Origin: Streptomyces cyaneofuscatus
GTDB lineage: Bacteria > Actinomycetota > Actinomycetes > Streptomycetales > Streptomycetaceae
Direction: 5' to 3'
Assembly: GCF_000718135.1 (NCBI RefSeq)
Contig: NZ_JOEM01000015.1
Span: 62,001 to 126,000 of the forward strand
DNA: 64,000 nt
Each line of letters begins with the position of its first letter. The stretch's first letter is position 1. This document shows, one piece after another, positions 24,587-32,148 of the stretch. The position numbers were made by a program, and so were the translations under genes. The notes under the pieces were generated by a model. That model made no database searches. It was not told the DNA's origin and saw only the letters and a list, made by a program, of their open reading frames with translations.

Positions 24587-25273
24587 CTAGCTCCGGCCCT
24601 CGATGACCAGCGACGTGGCGAACGGGTCGTCGTCGTAGGTGTCGTCGAAGCTGGAGTCACCGTTGGCGATGGCCCAGATGATGAAGCCGAGGAGCACGGA
24701 ACCGATCACGATGCCGACCGAGCCCGTGATGATCCCGGCGATCGCCATGCCCCGGTTGGTCGCCTCGCCGCGCTTGGCCCGGCCGAGGCCGATGATGCCG
24801 AAGATCAGCGCGAGGATGCCGAGGATGATGTTCACCCCGTACATGCAGAAGCCGACCACCGAGATGATGCCGAGCACCAGCGCGGCCGTGCCGAGGCCGT
24901 TCGAGGGCTGCGGCCCCCAGGGCTGCTGGCCGCCGTAGGCGTCGTAGCCCGGGTAGCCGCCGTACGGCTGCGCCGGCGGGGCCGGGTAACCGTAGTGCCC
25001 GGTGGTCGGGGGCGGCGGTGGCTGGTGGCCGGGGCCGACCGGCGGCGGCGGTACGGCCGAGGGCGGCGGGCCGAAGCCGCCGCCCGCCGGTATCGGTCCG
25101 GTGGATTCCGGGGCCGGGCCCGCACTCGGCATCGACGTCACGGTCTGCTGGTCGTGGACGGCGGGCGGCGGCGGTGCCGCGTCCTGCTTGCCCAGCTCCA
25201 CCCTGCTGTCCGGCGGTGCCCACGGATCGCGCGGCGCGGCCCCGCCCCCGGGCTGCTCTGTGTTGTCTGACAT
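24587..25273 (-). CDS. DUF4190-type membrane protein with Pro/Gly/Tyr-rich N-terminus
   Basis: A 228-residue protein. Residues 1 to about 125 are Pro/Gly/Gln/Tyr-rich (PPPPP, GYPGYDAYGGQQPWGPQ) and probably disordered on the cytoplasmic side. Two membrane helices follow, separated by the charged loop GLGRAKRGEATNRG, a DUF4190 hallmark. The tail is acidic (DDTYDDDPF). Function is unknown; many actinobacteria encode several such proteins. ATG at 25273 marks the start of the family-like N-terminus. The gene stops 21 bp from the shared terminator. Confidence 0.8.
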   Translation of the reverse strand: MSDNTEQPGGGAAPRDPWAPPDSRVELGKQDAAPPPPAVHDQQTVTSMPSAGPAPESTGPIPAGGGFGPPPSAVPPPPVGPGHQPPPPPTTGHYGYPAPPAQPYGGYPGYDAYGGQQPWGPQPSNGLGTAALVLGIISVVGFCMYGVNIILGILALIFGIIGLGRAKRGEATNRGMAIAGIITGSVGIVIGSVLLGFIIWAIANGDSSFDDTYDDDPFATSLVIEGRS

Positions 25274-25411
25274 GGGCCTCCCCCATCGTGGTCCCGTCAT
25301 GCTACGGCCCGGTTCCGTGCCGCCTCACCCCGCCTACGATGATCGGTGCAGCCGGCCGGACCACCCCCGGGGCTCCGCCGATGTACACGCCGAACTGTGG
25401 GAGACAGACAC

Positions 25412-26446
25412 ATGACCGATCCGCACCCCTTCATCGCCGGGCTGCCCAAGGCCGAGCTCCACGTCCACCATGTCGGGTCCGCCTCGCCCCGGATCGTCGC
25501 CGAACTGGCCGCCCGGCACCCGGACTCGAAGGTCCCCACGGACCCGGAGGCGCTGGCCGACTACTTCACCTTCACCGACTTCGCGCACTTCATCGAGGTC
25601 TACCTCTCGGTGGTGGACCTGATCCGCACCCCCGAGGACGTCCGGCTGCTCACCTTCGAGGTGGCGCGGGACATGGCCCGGCAGAACATCCGGTACGCGG
25701 AGCTGACCGTGACCCCGTTCAGCTCGACCCGGCGCGGCATCCCGGAGGTGGCCTTCATGGAGGCCATCGAGGACGCCCGCAAGTCGGCCGAGGCCGAGCT
25801 GGGCGTCATCCTGCGCTGGTGCTTCGACATCCCGGGTGAGGCCGGGCTCCAGGCCGCCGAGGAGACGGCCCGGCTCGCGGTGGAGCGGCGGCCCGACGGG
25901 CTCGTCTCCTTCGGCCTCGGCGGACCGGAGATCGGGGTGGAGCGCCCGCAGTTCAAGCCCTACTTCGACCGGGCCATCGCCGAGGGCCTCCACTCGGTGC
26001 CGCACGCCGGGGAGACCACCGGACCGCAGACCATCTGGGACGCGCTCACCGTCCTGCGCGCCGAGCGCATCGGCCACGGCACCAGCTCCGTCCAGGACCC
26101 GAAGCTGCTGGAGCACCTCGCCGAGCACCGCATCGCCCTGGAGGTCTGCCCGACGTCGAACATCGCCACCCGCGCGGTCACCGACATCGAGCTCCACCCG
26201 ATCCGGGAGATGGTCCAGGCGGGCGTCCTGGTCACCGTCAACAGCGACGACCCGCCCATGTTCGGCACCGACCTCAACAACGAGTACGCGGTCGCCGCCC
26301 GGCTGTTGAAGCTGGACGAGCAGGGCATCGCCGGCCTCGCGAAGAACGCGGTGGAGGCCTCGTTCCTGGACCCGGCCGGCAAGCGCCGGCTGGCCGAGGA
26401 GATCGACACGTACACGGCGAACTGGCTCCGGGGCCCCGCCCGCTGA
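25412..26446 (+). CDS. adenosine-deaminase-family enzyme, possibly aminodeoxyfutalosine deaminase
   Basis: A 344-residue amidohydrolase of the adenosine deaminase superfamily. Metal ligands His17 and His19 lie in ELHVHH, followed by the HAGE motif near 197, the active-site His in IGHGTS near 215 and the Asp pair in NSDDPP near 275. It deaminates a 6-aminopurine compound. The sequence after the first metal motif is HVHHVGS, not the HxHLDGS of true adenosine deaminases. From memory, the S. coelicolor protein of this type is linked to 6-aminodeoxyfutalosine in menaquinone synthesis; this is an inference to be checked. ATG 25412 lies 12 nt after a GGGAGA. A 20-bp duplication spans its stop codon. 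Confidence 0.85.
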   Translation: MTDPHPFIAGLPKAELHVHHVGSASPRIVAELAARHPDSKVPTDPEALADYFTFTDFAHFIEVYLSVVDLIRTPEDVRLLTFEVARDMARQNIRYAELTVTPFSSTRRGIPEVAFMEAIEDARKSAEAELGVILRWCFDIPGEAGLQAAEETARLAVERRPDGLVSFGLGGPEIGVERPQFKPYFDRAIAEGLHSVPHAGETTGPQTIWDALTVLRAERIGHGTSSVQDPKLLEHLAEHRIALEVCPTSNIATRAVTDIELHPIREMVQAGVLVTVNSDDPPMFGTDLNNEYAVAARLLKLDEQGIAGLAKNAVEASFLDPAGKRRLAEEIDTYTANWLRGPAR

Positions 26447-26483
26447 CCCGGACACGTAACCGTCCCGCTGACCCGGACACGTA
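26439..26483. repeat. 20-bp direct repeat spanning the deaminase stop codon
   Basis: CCCGCTGACCCGGACACGTA occurs perfectly at 26439-26458 and 26464-26483, a 25-bp period. The first copy contains the stop codon (TGA 26444-26446). Confidence 0.95.
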
Positions 26484-26539
26484 CGCGGAAAACCACCTCC
26501 GGCGCCCCGTCCGCCGACCCCGGTCGTCACAATGGCCCC

Positions 26540-27268
26540 ATGGCCGACACCACCTCCCGCCTCACCGCCGTCGCGCATCGCGGCGACCCGTACCGGGCCC
26601 GCGAGAACACGCTGCCCTCGATCCGCTCCGCCCTCGACCGGGGGGCGGACGCGGTCGAGATCGACGTACGCGTGACCCGCGACGGGGTGCCCGTCCTGCT
26701 CCACGACGAGACGCTGGAGCGGCTGTGGGGCCATGACCGGCGCGTCGACCGGCTCACCCACCAGGAGGTGCTGGAGCTGACCGGCGGCGGGGTGCCGACC
26801 CTGCGCGAGGCGCTGGACGCCACCGAGGGGCACCGGGTGATGGTGGACCTGCCCGGCTCCACGGACGCCTCGGTGAAGAAGGTCGTGGGTACGGTCCTGG
26901 AGTGCGGGGCGGGCGAGCGGGCGTACTACTGCGCGGGCGCGGACGCGATGCTGCGGGTGCGCGCCGTGGACCCGGCGGCGGAGATCGCGCTGACCTGGAA
27001 CACGCTCGCCCCGCCGCGCCCGGTCCTGCTGGAGGCGGTGAAGCCGCGCTGGCTGAACTACCGCTTCGGGCTCGTCAGCCGCGAACTGGCCGACCGGGCG
27101 CACCGGGACGGGTTCCTCGTCTCCGCCTGGACGGCCGACACCAAGCGCACGATGCGCCGGCTGATCGAGCGGGGCGTCGACTCGATCACCACCAACCGGA
27201 TCGACGCCCTGCACAAGCTGCGGTCCAACTCCCCCGGCACCGAGGGGCTCTTGATCGGTCCGGCATGA
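26540..27268 (+). CDS. glycerophosphodiester phosphodiesterase
   Basis: A 242-residue GDPD-family TIM barrel. The catalytic set is visible: His13-Arg14 in AHRGDP, Glu22-Asn23-Thr24, metal ligands Glu40 and Asp42 in VEIDVRVTRDG, and the second catalytic His55 in LLHDETL. It cleaves glycerophosphodiesters from lipid turnover into glycerol-3-phosphate and an alcohol. No signal peptide is present, so it is cytosolic. ATG 26540. It follows the deaminase by 93 bp on the same strand and precedes a methyltransferase gene by 46 bp. Confidence 0.9.
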   Translation: MADTTSRLTAVAHRGDPYRARENTLPSIRSALDRGADAVEIDVRVTRDGVPVLLHDETLERLWGHDRRVDRLTHQEVLELTGGGVPTLREALDATEGHRVMVDLPGSTDASVKKVVGTVLECGAGERAYYCAGADAMLRVRAVDPAAEIALTWNTLAPPRPVLLEAVKPRWLNYRFGLVSRELADRAHRDGFLVSAWTADTKRTMRRLIERGVDSITTNRIDALHKLRSNSPGTEGLLIGPA

Positions 27269-27314
27269 TGGTCGGTGCCGTGAAGCGCCGGACGGGTACC
27301 GAGGAGCAGCAGAC

Positions 27315-28118
27315 GTGAGTGAGAGCCGACCGCAGGCCGAAGCCCCCGCGCGGATACGTTCCGACGTCGCGCACAACGCCCGGGTCTGGAACTACTGGCT
27401 GGGCGGCAAGGACCACTACCCGGTGGACCGGGCGGTGGGTGACCAGGTGACCGGGATGTATCCGAGCATCGGTGAAGTGGCCCGCGCGGACCGGGCGTTC
27501 CTCGGCCGGGTGGTGCGGCATCTGGCCGGGGACGTGGGTGTCGACCAGTTCCTGGACATCGGCACCGGTCTGCCGACGGCCGACAACACCCACGAGATCG
27601 CCCAGCACACCGCCCCGCACGCCCGGGTCGTCTACGTGGACAACGACCCGATCGTGCTGGCGCATGCGCGGGCCCTGCTCAGCGGTTCGCTGGAGGGCGC
27701 CACCGAGTACGTCGACGCGGACGCGCACCACCCGGAGCGGATCCTGAAGGCGGCGGAGCCCACCCTGGACCTGGGGCGGCCCGTGGCGGTGATGATGCTC
27801 GGCATCCTCAACTTCGTGCTGGACACGGACGAGGCGCGGTCCATCGTCCGCACGCTGATGGCGGCCGTCCCGTCCGGGAGCCACCTGGTGCTGACCCACC
27901 CGACGCTGGAGCTGGGCGGCGAGGGCAACGAGGCGGCGATGCGCTTCTGGAACGAGAACGCCACCCCGCCGATCACCGCCCGCAGCCGGGAGGAGGTCAT
28001 ATCGTTCCTGGACGGGCTGGACCTGCTGGAGCCGGGGATCGTCTCCTGCTCCCGCTGGCGTACGAACCCACGGGAGCCGGAGGTGGCGCAGTTCGGCGTG
28101 GTGGCGCGGAAGCCGTGA
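27315..28118 (+). CDS. SAM-dependent methyltransferase, DUF574 (methyltransf_19) family
   Basis: A 267-residue protein of the actinobacterial S-adenosyl-methionine methyltransferase family once called DUF574. It has the signature N-terminus (ARVWNYWLGGKDHYPVDR), the SAM-binding glycine loop FLDIGTGLPTADNTH and the acidic end of strand 2 in VVYVDNDP. Streptomyces genomes carry many paralogues, often beside regulators; targets are mostly unknown. Start GTG at 27315, with GAGGAGCAG upstream. It converges on the membrane protein gene, with only 1 bp between the stops. Confidence 0.88.
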   Translation: MSESRPQAEAPARIRSDVAHNARVWNYWLGGKDHYPVDRAVGDQVTGMYPSIGEVARADRAFLGRVVRHLAGDVGVDQFLDIGTGLPTADNTHEIAQHTAPHARVVYVDNDPIVLAHARALLSGSLEGATEYVDADAHHPERILKAAEPTLDLGRPVAVMMLGILNFVLDTDEARSIVRTLMAAVPSGSHLVLTHPTLELGGEGNEAAMRFWNENATPPITARSREEVISFLDGLDLLEPGIVSCSRWRTNPREPEVAQFGVVARKP

Positions 28119-28119
28119 C

Positions 28120-28656
28120 TCAGAAGGCTGCCGGAGCGGGCGTGGCGGCCGGTGCCTGCTCCAGCACCTCCAGCCGCTTGATCATGCGCCGCACGATCAG
28201 CAGCGGGATGACACCGAAGACCCCGAAGGACATGTCGATCACGGACCACCAGAACGGGATGTCGCGGATCGGGCCGCATATCAGGGCGAGCGGGATGATC
28301 CCGGCACAGGCGATCATGCCGAACTCGATGACCCAGATGTTGCGGACCGGGTCGCGGTAGGGCCCGTAGAAGGCGACGGCGATGACCAGGTGGGCGAAGG
28401 CCAGCCAGTCGGTGCCGTACAGCATGAAGGGCTGGTCCCGCTCGATGGTGTCGAGCCCTTCGCGGACCCGGGTGATCCACTCCATCAGGCCCGGGAGGTG
28501 CTCGGGGACCGGGGAGGCTGAGGCGCCCAGGAGGTCCTCGGCCCAGCGGAGTTCGGTGACGAGCGGGAAGGCCGTGATGCCGCTCAGCACCAGGCAGACG
28601 ATGAAGAAGACCAGCCACCTGCGTATACGCCGCGTGAGGGCGTGTCGCTCGCTCAT
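28120..28656 (-). CDS. four-helix membrane protein, unknown
   Basis: A 178-residue protein with four predicted membrane segments (about 14-32, 84-98, 107-126 and 133-153). Positively charged ends (RRIRRW, RRMIKRLE) suggest both termini in the cytoplasm. The region between the first two segments is about 50 residues long and polar. I recognise no catalytic motif. ATG 28656. It converges on the methyltransferase gene and is followed on its own strand by nothing. Confidence 0.7.
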   Translation of the reverse strand: MSERHALTRRIRRWLVFFIVCLVLSGITAFPLVTELRWAEDLLGASASPVPEHLPGLMEWITRVREGLDTIERDQPFMLYGTDWLAFAHLVIAVAFYGPYRDPVRNIWVIEFGMIACAGIIPLALICGPIRDIPFWWSVIDMSFGVFGVIPLLIVRRMIKRLEVLEQAPAATPAPAAF

Positions 28657-28710
28657 ATCCGCAGCGTACGCCCGTGTTTACCGCCCCTTTACGGCACCCC
28701 TGTCAGCGCT

Positions 28711-29874
28711 TCACAAGCCGACGATGGAGTTCCATTTCTTGGCGAAGTCCGTCCGCTCCTCGGAGGTGATGTCGCGGGCGATGGCGAGCCGTTGACGCAT
28801 CGTGTCGTCGGGGAAGATCAGCGGATCCTCGGCGAGCGCGGCCGTCTCCTCGTCCTTCGAGGAGGCGAGGACGTCGCGGGCGGCGGGGACCGGGCAGACG
28901 TAGTTGACCCAGGTGGCGAGTTCGGCGGCGATCTCGGGGTCGTAGTAATGGTCGATCAGCCGCTCGGCGTTGCGCTTGTGGCGGGCGAGGTTGGGAATCA
29001 TCAGCGACTCGGCCCACAGCTCGGCGCCCTCCTCGGGGACGACGAACTCGATGTCGGGGTTGTCGGCCTGGAGCTGGATGACATCGCCGGAGTACGCCTG
29101 GCAGGCCAGCACATCGCCGGTGGCGAGGTCCTTGATGTAGTCGTTGCCGGTGAAGCGGCGGATGTGCTTGGAGCGGACCCTGCGCTCCGTCTGCTCGCAG
29201 ATCTCGTGGAAGTCGTCGGGCGTCCAGCGGGTGATGTCGACGCCGTTGCCCTGCATCAGCAGCGCGAACGACTCGTCGAGGCCGGAGAGCAAGGTGACCC
29301 GGCCGCGCAGGTCGTCCGCCCACAGGTCACCGGTGGAGCGGATCTCGCGGCCGAGCCGCTTCCGGTTGTACGCGATGCCGGTGATCCCGGACTGCCAGGG
29401 GACGCTGTGGAGCCGCCCCTCGTCGAAGGCGGGCGAACGCAGCTGCGGATCGAGGTACTTGGCCACGTTGGGCTGCTTGGCCCGGTCCATCTCCTGGACC
29501 CAGCCGAGCCGGACGAAGCGGGCCGCCATCCAGTCGCTGATGACGATCAGGTCCCGGCCGGTCTGCTGGTGGTTCATCAGCGCGGGGCTGATCTTCCCGA
29601 AGAACTCGTCGTTGTCGTTGATCTCCTCGGTGTACGTGACGGAGATCCCGGTCCGCTTCGAGAAGGCGTCCAGGGTGGGCCGCTTCGACTCGTTGTCGTC
29701 GTCGGTGTCGATGTAGAGCGGCCAGTTGGCGAAGTGCAGGGTGTGGTCGGTGGCGGAGCTGTCGTGTCCGGCCCGGTCCCCCGGCTCGACGAAGGCCGCG
29801 GGCACCCCGCAGCTGGCCAGGGTGGCGCCGGCCGCTCCCGCCCCGAGGGCGCGCAGCAGGGAACGGCGGGACAT
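28711..29874 (-). CDS. second polyamine-binding lipoprotein (PotD-like), orphan
   Basis: A 387-residue PotD-family protein, clearly related to the one at 20.9-22.2 kb (shared LxFxNWxxYxD start, EINDNxEFFGKI, RRFTGNDY, WVNYVCPV). The signal has a twin-arginine start (MSRRSLLRA) and lipobox LASC with Cys22. No permease or ATPase gene is adjacent, so it probably uses the PotABC importer 8 kb away, perhaps adding a second substrate. A strong hairpin separates it from the aldehyde dehydrogenase gene upstream, so it is likely transcribed from its own promoter near a TGGAC/GTCCA dyad. Confidence 0.9.
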   Translation of the reverse strand: MSRRSLLRALGAGAAGATLASCGVPAAFVEPGDRAGHDSSATDHTLHFANWPLYIDTDDDNESKRPTLDAFSKRTGISVTYTEEINDNDEFFGKISPALMNHQQTGRDLIVISDWMAARFVRLGWVQEMDRAKQPNVAKYLDPQLRSPAFDEGRLHSVPWQSGITGIAYNRKRLGREIRSTGDLWADDLRGRVTLLSGLDESFALLMQGNGVDITRWTPDDFHEICEQTERRVRSKHIRRFTGNDYIKDLATGDVLACQAYSGDVIQLQADNPDIEFVVPEEGAELWAESLMIPNLARHKRNAERLIDHYYDPEIAAELATWVNYVCPVPAARDVLASSKDEETAALAEDPLIFPDDTMRQRLAIARDITSEERTDFAKKWNSIVGL

Positions 29875-29933
29875 GGGGTTCTTCCTGATCGCTCGCACCC
29901 GCGCAGAATGCCCGTCGGCGGTCGCGCGGACAA

Positions 29934-29948
29934 TGGACCAAGCGTCCA
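29934..29948. promoter_or_regulatory. TGGAC-N5-GTCCA dyad upstream of the orphan PotD gene
   Basis: A perfect 5+5 inverted repeat, 60-74 bp before the ATG. With the terminator just beyond it, this places a likely promoter for the binding-protein gene here. The dyad is short, so chance is possible. Confidence 0.35.
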
Positions 29949-29987
29949 GCGGGAGGGTCCCGCCCCGCACACGTTGTCCAGATACGC

Positions 29988-30020
29988 GTACGGCCCCGGG
30001 CGCGGAGCCCGGGGCCGTAC
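29988..30020 (-). terminator. terminator after the second aldehyde dehydrogenase
   Basis: GTACGGCCCCGGGC (29988-30001) and GCCCGGGGCCGTAC (30007-30020) form a perfect 14-bp stem with a 5-nt loop, 19 bp past the stop codon. Confidence 0.88.
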
Positions 30021-30038
30021 ACCTCAACAGCGCGGCGG

Positions 30039-31478
30039 TCAGTCCTCGATGGACGTCATGACGTGCTTGATGCGCGTGTAGTCCTCGAAGCCGTATGCGG
30101 AGAGGTCCTTGCCGTAGCCGGACTTCTTGAATCCGCCGTGCGGCATCTCGGCGACGAGCGGGATGTGGGTGTTGATCCACACGCAGCCGAAGTCGAGGTT
30201 CTTGGACATGCGCATGGCGCGGGAGTGGTTGGTCGTCCAGACCGAGGAGGCGAGCGCGTAGTCGACGCCGTTCGCGTACTCCACGGCCTGCTTCTCGTCG
30301 CTGAACGACTGGACCGTGATGACGGGCCCGAAGACCTCGTTCTGGATGATCTCGTCGTCCTGCTTGAGGCCGGAGACGACGGTCGGGGCGTAGAAGTAGC
30401 CCTTGTCGCCGACCCGGTGGCCGCCCGCCTCGACCTTGGCGTGGGCGGGGAGCCGCTCGATGAAGCCGCTGACCTGCTTGAGCTGGTTGGCGTTGTTGAG
30501 CGGGCCGTACGCCACGTCCTCGTCGTCCGGCTGCCCGGTCTTCGTGTCGGCGGCGGCCTTGGCGAGCGCGGCGGTGAACTCGTCGTGAATGGACTCGTGG
30601 ACCAGGACGCGGGTCGCGGCCGTACAGTCCTGGCCCGCGTTGAAGAAGCCCGCCTCCGAGACGCCGGAGACGGTCTTGGCGATGTCGGCGTCCTCGAAGA
30701 CCACGACGGGCGCCTTGCCACCGAGCTCCAGGTGGACCCGCTTGACGTCCTTGGCGGCGGACTCGGCGACCTGGATGCCGGCCCGGACGGAACCGGTGAT
30801 GGAGGCCATCGCCGGGGTCGGGTGCTCGACCATCGCGCGGCCGGTGTCCCGGTCGCCGCACAGGACGTTGAAGACGCCCTTGGGCAGGATCTGGCCCATG
30901 ATCTCGGCCATCAGCACGGTGGAGGCCGGGGTGGTGTCGGACGGCTTGATCACGACGGTGTTGCCCGCGGCGAGCGCCGGGGCGAACTTCCAGACGGCCA
31001 TCATCATCGGGTAGTTCCACGGCGCGACCTGCGCGCATACGCCGACGGGCTCGCGGCGCACGATGGAGGTCAGGCCCTCCATGTACTCGCCGGCCGAGCG
31101 GCCCTCCAGGAGGCGGGCGGCACCGGCGAAGAAGCGGATCTGGTCCACCATCGGCGGGATCTCTTCGCTGCGGGTGAGCCCGATCGGCTTGCCGGTGTTC
31201 TCCGACTCGGCCGCGATCAGGTCCTCCGCGCGCTCCTCGAAGGCGTCCGCGATCTTCAGCAGGGCCTTCTGGCGCTCGGCGGGCGTCGTGTCGCGCCAGG
31301 CCGGGAAGGCGGCCGCGGCGGCTTCCATGGCGGCATCGACGTCGGCCTGGCCGGAGAGCGGCGAGGTCGCGTAGACCTCTTCCGTCACCGGGCTGACCAC
31401 ATCGATGGTCCGCCCGTCCGCGGCGTCCCGGAACTCCCCGTTGATGTAGTTGCGCAGACGGCGCACCTCGGTGGTCAT
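30039..31478 (-). CDS. gamma-aminobutyraldehyde dehydrogenase-like enzyme
   Basis: A 479-residue aldehyde dehydrogenase. Asn155 in APWNYP, Lys178 in IKPSDTTP, Glu251 in LELGGKAP and nucleophile Cys285 in NAGQDC. The length, the ITGSVRAG cofactor loop and the MPHGGFKKSGYGKD end closely match PatD/PuuC-type aminobutyraldehyde dehydrogenases. ATG 31478 with GGAGGGG about 7 nt upstream. Divergent from an Lrp regulator and an aminotransferase, which could together form a putrescine transaminase route to aminobutyraldehyde and then GABA. This is a second, non-identical copy of the function seen at 22.2-23.7 kb. Confidence 0.9.
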   Translation of the reverse strand: MTTEVRRLRNYINGEFRDAADGRTIDVVSPVTEEVYATSPLSGQADVDAAMEAAAAAFPAWRDTTPAERQKALLKIADAFEERAEDLIAAESENTGKPIGLTRSEEIPPMVDQIRFFAGAARLLEGRSAGEYMEGLTSIVRREPVGVCAQVAPWNYPMMMAVWKFAPALAAGNTVVIKPSDTTPASTVLMAEIMGQILPKGVFNVLCGDRDTGRAMVEHPTPAMASITGSVRAGIQVAESAAKDVKRVHLELGGKAPVVVFEDADIAKTVSGVSEAGFFNAGQDCTAATRVLVHESIHDEFTAALAKAAADTKTGQPDDEDVAYGPLNNANQLKQVSGFIERLPAHAKVEAGGHRVGDKGYFYAPTVVSGLKQDDEIIQNEVFGPVITVQSFSDEKQAVEYANGVDYALASSVWTTNHSRAMRMSKNLDFGCVWINTHIPLVAEMPHGGFKKSGYGKDLSAYGFEDYTRIKHVMTSIED

Positions 31479-31596
31479 GACCACCCCTCCTGTCGGCTGT
31501 CCGATGGGTGAGACACCCACCCTAATCGTTCCGGTGACGCTTTCGACATAGGCAACCACCCCCAGCTTCGGATTCAGTCGGTTCTGCACACCCACT

Positions 31597-31622
31597 CAAC
31601 GAATTTCATCGATCTGGGGTTG
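31597..31622. promoter_or_regulatory. weak CAAC...GTTG dyad in the lrp/ALDH divergent promoter region
   Basis: CAAC and GTTG lie 26 bp apart end to end in an AT-richer patch, between the divergent dehydrogenase and Lrp genes. It resembles the CAACAA/TTGTTG dyad before the potABCD operon. Lrp proteins often bind such spaced half-sites near their own gene. The match is loose. Confidence 0.2.
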
Positions 31623-31654
31623 CGAGACAGACGAGTGCGGTGCAGAGTGGATGT

Positions 31655-32146
31655 GTGGCCAGTCGCAGCGCAGACTCCAGGACCGGGAACGGATCGTCAC
31701 CAGCGGTCGATGCCGTCTCCCTCGCAATCATCGAGCAGCTCCAGGAGGACGGGCGGCGTCCGTACGCAGCGATCGGCAAGGCCGTCGGCCTCTCCGAAGC
31801 GGCTGTGCGCCAGCGCGTTCAGAAGCTGCTCGACCAGGGCGTGATGCAGATCGTCGCCGTCACGGACCCGCTCACCGTGGGATTCCGGCGCCAGGCGATG
31901 GTCGGCATCAATGTCGAGGGCGACCTCGACCCGGTGGCCGAAGCCCTGTCGGCCATGGCCGAGTGCGAGTACGTGGTGATGACCGCGGGCTCCTTCGACC
32001 TGATGGTGGAGATCGTCTGCGAGGACGACGACCACCTGCTGGAGACGATCAACAAACGCATCCGGACCCTTCCCGGCGTGCGCTCCACCGAGAGCTTTGT
32101 TTACCTCAAGCTCAAGAAGCAGACCTATATGTGGGGAACCCGATAG
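31655..32146 (+). CDS. Lrp/AsnC-family transcriptional regulator
   Basis: A 163-residue Lrp/AsnC regulator. The helix-turn-helix (AIIEQLQEDGRRPYAAIGKAVGLSEAAVRQRVQKL, in parts) spans about 25-60, followed by the RAM effector domain (about 75-150) with AECEYVVMTAGSFDLMVEI. I prefer GTG 31655 (MASRSAD-type start); an in-frame ATG at 31640 is equally open. The class III aminotransferase gene follows after 2 bp, so they are co-transcribed. The regulator probably controls the aminotransferase and the divergent aldehyde dehydrogenase in response to an amino acid or amine. Confidence 0.88.
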   Translation: MASRSADSRTGNGSSPAVDAVSLAIIEQLQEDGRRPYAAIGKAVGLSEAAVRQRVQKLLDQGVMQIVAVTDPLTVGFRRQAMVGINVEGDLDPVAEALSAMAECEYVVMTAGSFDLMVEIVCEDDDHLLETINKRIRTLPGVRSTESFVYLKLKKQTYMWGTR

Positions 32147-32148
32147 CC

